Of a stretch of DNA of 9,250 nucleotides, positions 4,947 to 9,250 are shown piece by piece. Made by a program: the position numbers and the translations under genes. The first letter of the stretch is position 1. Every line of letters begins with the position of its first letter. The notes beneath the pieces were generated by a model, which was not told the DNA's origin, did no database searches, and worked only from the letters and a program-made list of their open reading frames with translations. The stretch is from contig JAQGGV010000041.1 in assembly GCA_028289185.1 (NCBI GenBank), positions 1 through 9,250 on the forward strand. The letters are read 5' to 3'. Origin of the DNA: Candidatus Saccharimonadota bacterium (GTDB lineage: Bacteria > Patescibacteriota > Saccharimonadia > Saccharimonadales > Saccharimonadaceae).

Positions 4947-6607
4947 GCAGTCCGCAGGCCTTGGCCTGGCCCAACCAGACTAACCAACATCCGCACAGCA
5001 CGACTTCCAAATTTAGACGGGGAAGTCGTGTTTTGTATGTGCGTACTCAATGTTGCACTGCGCTCTGGCGACGTCAGCGATTGCAAGATTGCACTCATGT
5101 ATTTTCGTAGTTGTTTGATGTCATAATTTCGTGTCAGCCATTCGGCTAATTGATCAGCATTTCTATACCCCATTAACGCCAACAGTCCTGCTAGCTCTAC
5201 TCGTACTTCCAGCAATGCTTCCTGGCAGTCCTCGGCAGTTTCTGCTCGTTCTAGTACATCTATTTTTTCAATAATGGTCGTTATACGACGCTTCGCTTCC
5301 TCCGGTTCAGGCTCGGTTGCCTCGTCCGGATGGATACCAATCAGTTCTACGATTTTGGCGACAATCTCAGCTGGCGCATCATCAATAATTTCTCCATTGT
5401 CTTCAACTGTTTCCGTCCGCACAACATCTGGCTTGGGCTCGCTGACTCGCCTCGTCTCTGCCGTGACTTCTGGCGTTGTTTCAGCCCGCTCAACTGGACT
5501 ATCCTCGTCATTCCCAAGTTCGGCGGCAACAAAGTTCTCCGGTGCGTCCTCTATCTCGTCATCGTCATCCACCCAGTACTCGCCTGCTATTGCCGGCTCA
5601 GCCTCGCCTAGCGTTTCTGGCCCAGGTTCGTCCAAGCCCACGACCATACCTGGGATATGAAAGTCGCCAATGTCACTGGCTAAATTCTTGGTCACGAATC
5701 GACCTTCTGCTGCCTCGCTGTTTTTCAAAACAGGAACTTCCGCTACCGCAACCTCGTCCTCAAACTTCATGTCCTCGATAAAATGGGGTAGGGGAACGAC
5801 TGCAATTTCACTCGGTTCTTCGTCCTCAACCGATACAGGTTCGACTTCCTCGTATAGTTTCACAATTGGCAGGGGTAATTCAGGTATCAAAATTGGGGGA
5901 GTCGTATCACCCATTTCTACACTCGCCGTTTCTGGTCCACTGGTTTCTTGTTGCAAAGTTTCCCGCTGAGCTACAGCAGCCGCCAAATTGCTGCCGCTCC
6001 GTTGTTCGACTGCAGAATCCACCACAATTGCCTCGATAGCCACATCAGCTGGCATATCCTGGACAGCCTCGACATCAGCAACTTGTGCTATTTCGGCTGC
6101 CCCATTTTGCTGCCGGGAAACTTCCTCGGTTCTGGGTGTCTGCACCACCTCAACCTTGTTCTGCGTGGCAGCGTCGGCAGTGACAAGTTGGGGAGCATCT
6201 GCTGCTTTTTCTGGCTCGGGTTCCTGAGACGTAGCAACTTTTTCTGTATCATCTTCGTTTTTGTCATCTTTATCGACAGTATCAATCTTGTATGCGTCGA
6301 TGAACTCGACAACTTTACTAAAACCCTTGTTTAGCTCCGTCGCCACTGCTGGGCAAAGGGCAATCATGTCACGTATTGTCCCCGAATGAATGCCGTAACG
6401 AAATTGTTGATTACCATATTTATCAATCAGTAACTGCTCGGTTTCTGACCGATCCGAGGCCTCGTATCCCATTACTTTGTCGGCAGCCTCTTTCGTATTA
6501 TTGAAATCAACGCCATCATAGGCGTTGTCATTATCCGCTCGCATTTCCAGATCAAGCGCAGCAAAATCTATATCTTCTATCACGCCCGCATTCACCAGCT
6601 CACTCAT
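4943..6607 (-). CDS. Large acidic, mostly disordered hypothetical protein
   Basis: 554 residues, no family recognised. Residues 1-105 look folded and helical (with LIDKYGNQQFRYGIHSGTIR near 60). Residues about 106-405 are low-complexity, rich in Glu, Asp, Ala, Val, Thr and Pro, strongly acidic and probably disordered. Residues 408-511 form a second helical region (AEIVAKIVELIGIHPDE, RITTIIEKIDVLERAE, ELAGLLALMGYRNADQLAEW). A basic tail of about 40 residues ends it. No signal peptide or membrane segment. It starts 9 bases after the upstream gene and is probably cotranscribed with it. Its stop overlaps the stop of the convergent HAAS gene (CTAA at 4943-4946). Two folded ends joined by an acidic spacer suggest a scaffold or tether, but this is a guess. 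Confidence 0.8.
   Translation of the reverse strand: MSELVNAGVIEDIDFAALDLEMRADNDNAYDGVDFNNTKEAADKVMGYEASDRSETEQLLIDKYGNQQFRYGIHSGTIRDMIALCPAVATELNKGFSKVVEFIDAYKIDTVDKDDKNEDDTEKVATSQEPEPEKAADAPQLVTADAATQNKVEVVQTPRTEEVSRQQNGAAEIAQVADVEAVQDMPADVAIEAIVVDSAVEQRSGSNLAAAVAQRETLQQETSGPETASVEMGDTTPPILIPELPLPIVKLYEEVEPVSVEDEEPSEIAVVPLPHFIEDMKFEDEVAVAEVPVLKNSEAAEGRFVTKNLASDIGDFHIPGMVVGLDEPGPETLGEAEPAIAGEYWVDDDDEIEDAPENFVAAELGNDEDSPVERAETTPEVTAETRRVSEPKPDVVRTETVEDNGEIIDDAPAEIVAKIVELIGIHPDEATEPEPEEAKRRITTIIEKIDVLERAETAEDCQEALLEVRVELAGLLALMGYRNADQLAEWLTRNYDIKQLRKYMSAILQSLTSPERSATLSTHIQNTTSPSKFGSRAVRMLVSLVGPGQGLRTA
4999..5034 (+). terminator. Terminator of the PadR/HAAS operon inside the convergent gene
   Basis: CACGACTTCC (4999-5008) and GGAAGTCGTG (5021-5030) form a perfect ten-base-pair stem with a 12-base loop, followed by TTTTGT. 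It lies 52 bases after the HAAS gene stop and within codons 526-537 of the minus-strand acidic protein. The minus strand has no T-tract after it. Confidence 0.85.
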
Positions 6608-6616
6608 AATGCCGGC

Positions 6617-6961
6617 CTACGCTTGCTGCTGTCTTTTTAATACTTGATACAGAGATCTCTTGCCAAAATACAACGCGGCCTCTAGTTCCCGGCCACCAGC
6701 GTTACGCAGATTAACCGCCATTTCGCGATAATATTTCAGGTCCTCGGTTACCTTTTCTGGTGGTGCCGCTGCAATGGATTCCCCGCATATACGCAGAATG
6801 TGCTGCAGAGGCAACATACCCAGGCGATCAGTACCCGGTATTGGGTAGGCATATTCAGTGTTTGGATCATGATTACCGGGCAGCTGGGTAACAATCTCTG
6901 CTATCCGTTCAGGAGTTATCGAACCAGGTTGTTTGGGCTGTGCATGTCCATGATCAGTCAT
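6617..6961 (-). CDS. Hypothetical 114-residue protein, first gene of operon with acidic protein
   Basis: I do not recognise a family. Soluble, one cysteine, no signal peptide. Residues 1-14 are polar; the body has likely helices (PERIAEIVTQL, LPLQHILRICGES, KVTEDLKYYREMAVNLR) and ends with GGRELEAALYFGKRSLYQVLKRQQQA, a basic amphipathic helix. It begins 4-5 bases after the predicted transcription start with no Shine-Dalgarno, so the message is nearly leaderless. The stop is 9 bases before the start of the 554-residue acidic protein, implying cotranscription and perhaps a physical partnership between this basic-tailed protein and the acidic one. Confidence 0.78.
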   Translation of the reverse strand: MTDHGHAQPKQPGSITPERIAEIVTQLPGNHDPNTEYAYPIPGTDRLGMLPLQHILRICGESIAAAPPEKVTEDLKYYREMAVNLRNAGGRELEAALYFGKRSLYQVLKRQQQA

Positions 6962-6972
6962 AAGCTTTACTA

Positions 6973-6978
6973 ATTATA
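6973..6978 (-). promoter_or_regulatory. -10 box of the 6961 operon
   Basis: A perfect TATAAT, 11 bases before the ATG at 6961. No clear -35 is visible at 16-18 bases. The predicted start near 6966 leaves a leader of only a few bases. Confidence 0.6.
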
Positions 6979-7009
6979 GCGGTTTAGACCAAATATGTCG
7001 CTGCAAATG

Positions 7010-7363
7010 TTAAGACTTCAGACCTAATGAAGCCTGATACTGTTTGAAACCATCCTGATAATACTGAGCGGCACCGTTATTGGAACAAGGGTAATCAACT
7101 AAAGCCACGTCGAATTTTATCTGACTATCAGTCTCACCCCTGTTTTTGCTATCATTTTGGACGGTCTGCCTATACTGACTAGAGCACAAAGTGGCGATGC
7201 CATCATTCACGATTGCATTGTTAAATGTGCCTGCCTTTTCAAAGCTTGCGCCCGTTATAAGAACAATTATTGCAATGACATTGATTGCGAGAGATAGAAT
7301 CGTGATAACAACCAGAGAATTTAGTTTGGTTTTGTAGCGTGAAGTCGATTTCTTTTTAAACAT
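7010..7363 (-). CDS. Single-pass membrane protein with small exposed domain
   Basis: 117 residues from the ATG at 7363. A basic N-terminus (MFKKKSTSRYKTK) is followed by one strongly hydrophobic helix at about 14-38 (LVVITILSLAINVIAIIVLI) and a polar C-terminal domain of about 78 residues with two cysteines (C60 and C93) that could form a disulfide outside the cell. By the positive-inside rule the N-terminus is cytosolic. There is no cleavage site or lipobox that I can see, so it is an anchored protein rather than secreted. An in-frame ATG at 7369 touches the -10 box; the ATG at 7363, six bases after TAAAAT, is preferred. No family recognised. It is noticeably more AT-rich than its neighbours. 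Confidence 0.8.
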   Translation of the reverse strand: MFKKKSTSRYKTKLNSLVVITILSLAINVIAIIVLITGASFEKAGTFNNAIVNDGIATLCSSQYRQTVQNDSKNRGETDSQIKFDVALVDYPCSNNGAAQYYQDGFKQYQASLGLKS

Positions 7364-7369
7364 AAGCAT

Positions 7370-7378
7370 ATTTTATCA
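7370..7378 (-). promoter_or_regulatory. Extended -10, leaderless promoter of the membrane-protein gene
   Basis: TGaTAAAAT on the minus strand, followed by six bases and the ATG at 7363. It sits just after the tRNA terminator; no convincing -35 is present. Confidence 0.55.
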
Positions 7379-7381
7379 CAA

Positions 7382-7407
7382 CAAAAAAACACCCAACATG
7401 TGGGTGT
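7382..7407 (-). terminator. Terminator of the tRNA-Met gene
   Basis: ACACCCA-CATGT-TGGGTGT followed by seven T on the minus strand, starting eight bases after the CCA end of the tRNA. The plus strand has a weaker CTTTTC after the same stem. Confidence 0.88.
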
Positions 7408-7414
7408 CTTTTCT

Positions 7415-7491
7415 TGGTAGCAGCGACAGGGTACGATCCTGTGACCTCGAGCTTATGAGTCTCGCGCTCTAACCAACTGAGCTACGCTGCC
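7415..7491 (-). tRNA. tRNA-Met (anticodon CAT), elongator type, CCA encoded
   Basis: 77 bases including the genomic CCA. Acceptor GGCAGCG pairs with CGCTGCT (one G-U at the first pair), discriminator A73. The D-arm is GCTC-AGTTGGTTA-GAGC. The anticodon arm CGAGA-CTCATAA-GCTCG carries CAT, with an A-G mismatch closing the loop. The T-arm is ACAGG-ATCGTAC-CCTGT. A Watson-Crick-type first pair (G-U) and the absence of three G-C pairs in the anticodon stem exclude initiator tRNA; similarity to E. coli elongator tRNA-Met in acceptor, D and anticodon loops supports the call over tRNA-Ile2, though that remains possible. The T-loop has A54 and T58 where nearly all tRNAs have T54 and A58. Confidence 0.93.
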
Positions 7492-7508
7492 TCGTCGGCA
7501 TTTACTTT

Positions 7509-7675
7509 CAGGTTTTCGCTTCCAAACAAGTTTGAAGCCGGCACCTGTCGTTATGCCTCCTCTCAATTTCGCAAACAGCAAGCTTGGTTTACGAAATTGG
7601 TACGAATTGATGTTCGTCGTGCAATTGCAAAATACGATATAAATTTAAATCGTCTCTGCAAATGCAAAGACGATT
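7509..7675. repeat. Three consecutive inverted repeats between the small gene and the tRNA
   Basis: The 207 bases at 7492-7698 contain no supported gene. They contain three inverted repeats. The first, 7509-7547, has CAGGT/ACCTG outer arms and an inner GCTT-c-CAAAC/GTTTG-AAGC stem. The second, 7564-7599, has CAATTTCG/CGAAATTG with an inner AAAC/GTTT. The third, 7648-7675, has AATCGTCT/AGACGATT and is a near-perfect palindrome. None has a clear T-tract; the third, followed on the minus strand by TAAATTTATAT, might be a weak terminator for the small gene. They could be a leader RNA of the tRNA transcript or an unrecognised structured RNA. Confidence 0.55.
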
Positions 7676-7698
7676 GTAACAGATTGAACGAAAGATTT

Positions 7699-7848
7699 CT
7701 ACAGTTCAACGCTCTGTGTTGCTGCCTCGCGGCGGGACAAGAACGATCGTAGTTCTTCGTTTGTGCGAGGCCGGTTCCAAGTGGATAGGCTAATCGCTTT
7801 AAAAGCTTCCTCAAATTGAGTTGCTTTAATAGACAGGAGTTTTGTCAT
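7699..7848 (-). CDS. Small hypothetical protein, 49 residues
   Basis: ATG at 7848 to TAG at 7699. The sequence starts MTKLLSIKATQFEEAFKAI, then SLSTWNRPRTNEELRSFLSR, and ends EAATQSVEL. It reads as two amphipathic helices joined by a turn (STWNRPRT), with no cysteine and no membrane segment. Support for coding: its own promoter 17-base-spaced and with an extended -10 (7897-7925), an AAAGGA about ten bases before the ATG, and protein-like composition; a longer overlapping frame at 7563-7814 has a less protein-like composition. No family recognised. A size and fold like this would suit a small DNA- or protein-binding factor, but that is a guess. Confidence 0.6.
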   Translation of the reverse strand: MTKLLSIKATQFEEAFKAISLSTWNRPRTNEELRSFLSRREAATQSVEL

Positions 7849-7884
7849 TGTGGTGGTTTCCTTTATTTGTTTGTTTTGTGGTGG
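7848..7884. repeat. Two 9-base direct repeats in the leader of the small gene
   Basis: TTGTGGTGG occurs at 7848-7856 and again at 7876-7884, 28 bases apart. The first copy overlaps the start codon of the small gene and the second lies near its predicted transcription start. They could be binding sites for a regulator or chance. Confidence 0.4.
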
Positions 7885-7896
7885 ATGTCTATATCT

Positions 7897-7925
7897 AAAA
7901 TAGCATAAACATTAAGAAAAAGCAA
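7897..7925 (-). promoter_or_regulatory. Promoter of the 49-residue gene
   Basis: TTGCTT (7925-7920), a 17-base spacer and TATTTT (7902-7897) preceded by TGc (extended -10). The predicted start is near 7890, giving a leader of about 42 bases. Confidence 0.6.
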
Positions 7926-7952
7926 TACCTTTATAGCAAAATCCTTATGATT

Positions 7953-7981
7953 TTGACCCCTGATACTTCTTGTGGTAAAAT
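7953..7981 (+). promoter_or_regulatory. Promoter of the membrane protein / ATP-cone / flavoprotein operon
   Basis: TTGACC (7953-7958), a 17-base spacer and TAAAAT (7976-7981). The predicted start near 7988 gives an A-rich, unstructured leader of about 32 bases without a Shine-Dalgarno near the ATG at 8020. Confidence 0.75.
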
Positions 7982-8019
7982 CAGGCTACAAAAGGTTCAC
8001 ATAAACAAATAACAAAAAC

Positions 8020-8751
8020 ATGGGCAACTTCGACATTATCAGTTCTTTCGCCATCATCCTTTTGGCGGCTTTGACCCATGCCAGCTTTCAGTTGAGTGTC
8101 AGTGTCCTTACTCTGCTCAGCGGCCATGCCCTGGGTCGTAACACCGCCCACATGCGACTGCTACGGCTAACAGGCGGGTTCATTATGGGCGCTGGAGTCA
8201 TGACTGTCCTACTGGTTTCACTCGTCGCATATGTGTTGCAAGCCGCCTTGCCATCCACAACACCACCGATCATCTGGGCTGCGTACGCTGGTGGAGTAGG
8301 TGGGGTAGGGGTGAGTGTTTGGTTATTCTACTACCGTGACGAGCCAGGAACATCACTCTGGATCCCCCGCAATTTCGCCTCTTATTTGGCAGGCCGCTCA
8401 AAGGCAACCAAAAACGCCACCGAGACCTTTGGGCTGGGCCTGACCAGTATCATCGGTGAACTATTATTCGCATTTGCCCCGATCGCGATTTCTGCCCTAG
8501 TGCTCATTCGCCTGTCACCCGAGTTTCAACTACTGGGCATTCTTCTCTACGCTGCTGTTTCTCTGCTACCACTCCTGATTGTAGGACTACTGATTGGTGG
8601 CGGGCACAAACTCAGCAACATCCAGCGTTGGCGTGAAACCAACAAACGCTTCCTACAGGTCGCGGCCGGCAGCGGTCTGCTGATCCTTGGTGCTTTCGTC
8701 TACGTCCAGCAAGTCCTTGTTACCGGTGTTGCTGCCATGGGAGGCCAATAA
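8020..8751 (+). CDS. Six-helix integral membrane protein
   Basis: 243 residues with six predicted membrane helices at about 7-35, 48-76, 84-105, 139-164, 171-195 and 211-234. A polar cytosolic-type loop (about 106-138, with RDEPGTS and GRSKATKN) divides them into two groups of three, as in the LysE/CcdA/GAP-type transporters that arose by duplication of a three-helix unit. Membership in one of those families is only a possibility. It lacks the paired cysteines of CcdA/DsbD-type electron carriers (no cysteine seen), so direct thiol electron transfer is unlikely. Its stop overlaps the start of the next gene, and it shares a transcript with an ATP-cone protein and a flavoprotein. It could be a transporter or a membrane anchor in that system. 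Confidence 0.85.
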   Translation: MGNFDIISSFAIILLAALTHASFQLSVSVLTLLSGHALGRNTAHMRLLRLTGGFIMGAGVMTVLLVSLVAYVLQAALPSTTPPIIWAAYAGGVGGVGVSVWLFYYRDEPGTSLWIPRNFASYLAGRSKATKNATETFGLGLTSIIGELLFAFAPIAISALVLIRLSPEFQLLGILLYAAVSLLPLLIVGLLIGGGHKLSNIQRWRETNKRFLQVAAGSGLLILGAFVYVQQVLVTGVAAMGGQ

Positions 8752-9035
8752 TGGCGCTGGCTGTTGATGTCGTCAAACGATCGGGCAAGCGACCGACCGA
8801 GAGTTTTGATGCCGACAAACTACTGCGCAGTATCCTATCCGCTTGCCTATCCGTTCGCAGCCCCGAGGGTGAGGCCGAGGACACTGCCAAAAACGTTACC
8901 CAGGCCGTTGTCGTGTGGGTGGACCGTAAACCCGCCGTCACTAGTCACGACATTCGCCGACTGGCCAGCGTACACCTGCAACGTTTCCAGCCCGAGGCCG
9001 CATATATTTATGAACACCACAAAAGCATTATCTAA
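8751..9035 (+). CDS. Stand-alone ATP-cone domain protein
   Basis: 94 residues. The whole protein is one ATP-cone: VVKRSGKRPTESFDADKLLRSI (8-29), a central helix of about 42-58 (DTAKNVTQAVVVWVDRK) and the closing VTSHDIRRLASVHLQRF then AAYIYEHHKSI. ATP-cones bind ATP/dATP and act as allosteric switches; they normally sit at the N-terminus of class I or III ribonucleotide reductases or in the NrdR repressor. Here no reductase or NrdR zinc ribbon is attached. The gene begins at 8751 in a TAATG overlap with the membrane-protein gene and ends 11 bases before the next ATG, with AAGGAG between. The context suggests a nucleotide sensor for the membrane protein or the oxidoreductase rather than for ribonucleotide reduction. 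Confidence 0.9.
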   Translation: MALAVDVVKRSGKRPTESFDADKLLRSILSACLSVRSPEGEAEDTAKNVTQAVVVWVDRKPAVTSHDIRRLASVHLQRFQPEAAYIYEHHKSII

Positions 9036-9046
9036 GGAGCTATGGC

Positions 9047-9250
9047 ATGGCAAAATCTAAATTCGACTTTGACCTCATCGTAATCGGCAGCGGCGCCGGC
9101 GGCAGCGCAGCCGCAACCATCGCCGCCCGTGAAAACAAACGCGTCGCCATTGTCGAGGCTGATACATTCGGCGGCACCAGTCCAAACTGGGGCGATGTTC
9201 CTATCAAGTCACTGCTGCACGCTGCGCAGCTGTACGACGAGGCTCGCCAC
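9047..9250 (+). CDS. FAD-dependent pyridine nucleotide-disulfide oxidoreductase homologue lacking the redox cysteines (3' end outside window)
   Basis: The first 68 residues are visible. FDFDLIVIGSGAGGSAAA is the FAD-binding Rossmann start (G14-x-G16-x-x-G19), closed by VAIVEAD with the ribose-binding Glu37. The next motif, FGGTSPNWGDVPIK (41-54), aligns with GGTC-x-N-x-GC-x-PSK of dihydrolipoamide dehydrogenase, mercuric reductase and glutathione reductase. Both cysteines of the active disulfide are replaced (Ser45 and Asp50), so classical disulfide chemistry is not possible. An alternative is direct NAD(P)H or quinone oxidation by the flavin. The ATG at 9047 is chosen over that at 9042 because of frame and its seven-base spacing from AAGGAG. 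It is the third gene of the operon. Confidence 0.9.
   Translation, partial: MAKSKFDFDLIVIGSGAGGSAAATIAARENKRVAIVEADTFGGTSPNWGDVPIKSLLHAAQLYDEARH

Noticed and set aside
5274..6334. Several plus-strand open frames opposite the acidic protein
   Set aside because: They are Ser-, Cys- or Phe-rich by-products of Glu/Asp/Ala/Val codons on the other strand and have no promoter or ribosome-binding site.
7563..7814. 83-codon minus-strand frame in the intergenic region
   Set aside because: It crosses the second and third inverted repeats and starts without promoter or ribosome-binding site; the 49-codon frame fits the signals better.
1..9250. CRISPR array, insertion sequence, prophage, toxin-antitoxin pair
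   Set aside because: No spaced direct repeats, no transposase or integrase, and no terminal inverted repeats or target duplications were seen. The 91/91-residue coupled pair has the size of a toxin-antitoxin pair but shows no recognisable toxin or antitoxin motif.

Overview
The window reads as a chromosomal segment of an uncultured bacterium, most likely from the Candidate Phyla Radiation (Patescibacteria), with Candidatus Saccharibacteria as best guess. The reasons are the gene repertoire (a PadR regulator paired with a HAAS-domain protein, uninterrupted pentapeptide-repeat proteins, a free-standing ATP-cone protein, many small unassignable proteins), compact spacing, intermediate GC and several apparently leaderless genes. 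UGA is used as a stop (for example at 769-771), so the window shows no sign of the UGA=Gly code of Gracilibacteria/SR1. The taxonomic call is an inference. No mobile element, CRISPR array or phage gene was seen.

Left part (1-2430). A minus-strand zinc deaminase (cut by the window edge) is separated by a hairpin terminator from a translationally coupled minus-strand pair of 91-residue hypothetical proteins. That pair has a strong promoter that overlaps a divergent promoter for a plus-strand pentapeptide-repeat protein. Next is a Cys/His-rich probable zinc-binding protein with its own promoter, a UUCG hairpin in its leader and a strong terminator.

Middle (2430-4950). Two minus-strand genes encode an alpha/beta hydrolase and a hypothetical protein, each with a recognisable promoter. 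Divergent to them is a two-gene plus-strand operon: a leaderless PadR-type repressor followed by a HAAS domain fused to a pentapeptide beta-helix. PadR proteins are known partners of HAAS domains, so this looks like a regulator/sensor-effector pair. Its terminator lies inside the 3' end of the next, convergent gene.

Right part (4943-9250). A minus-strand operon encodes a 114-residue protein and a long acidic, largely disordered protein. A single-pass membrane protein, an elongator-type tRNA-Met (CAT) with its terminator, a stretch of inverted repeats and an unlisted 49-codon gene follow, all on the minus strand. A plus-strand operon then begins at about 7988: a six-helix membrane protein, a stand-alone ATP-cone protein overlapping it by one base, and an FAD-dependent oxidoreductase of the disulfide-reductase fold in which both redox cysteines are replaced. 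The last gene runs off the window.

The most interesting items are the PadR/HAAS-pentapeptide pair, the membrane protein/ATP-cone/Cys-less flavoprotein operon, an exact 20-residue cysteine ladder in the solo pentapeptide protein, the recurrent -10-box-to-ATG (leaderless) architecture, and the swapped T-loop bases of the tRNA.
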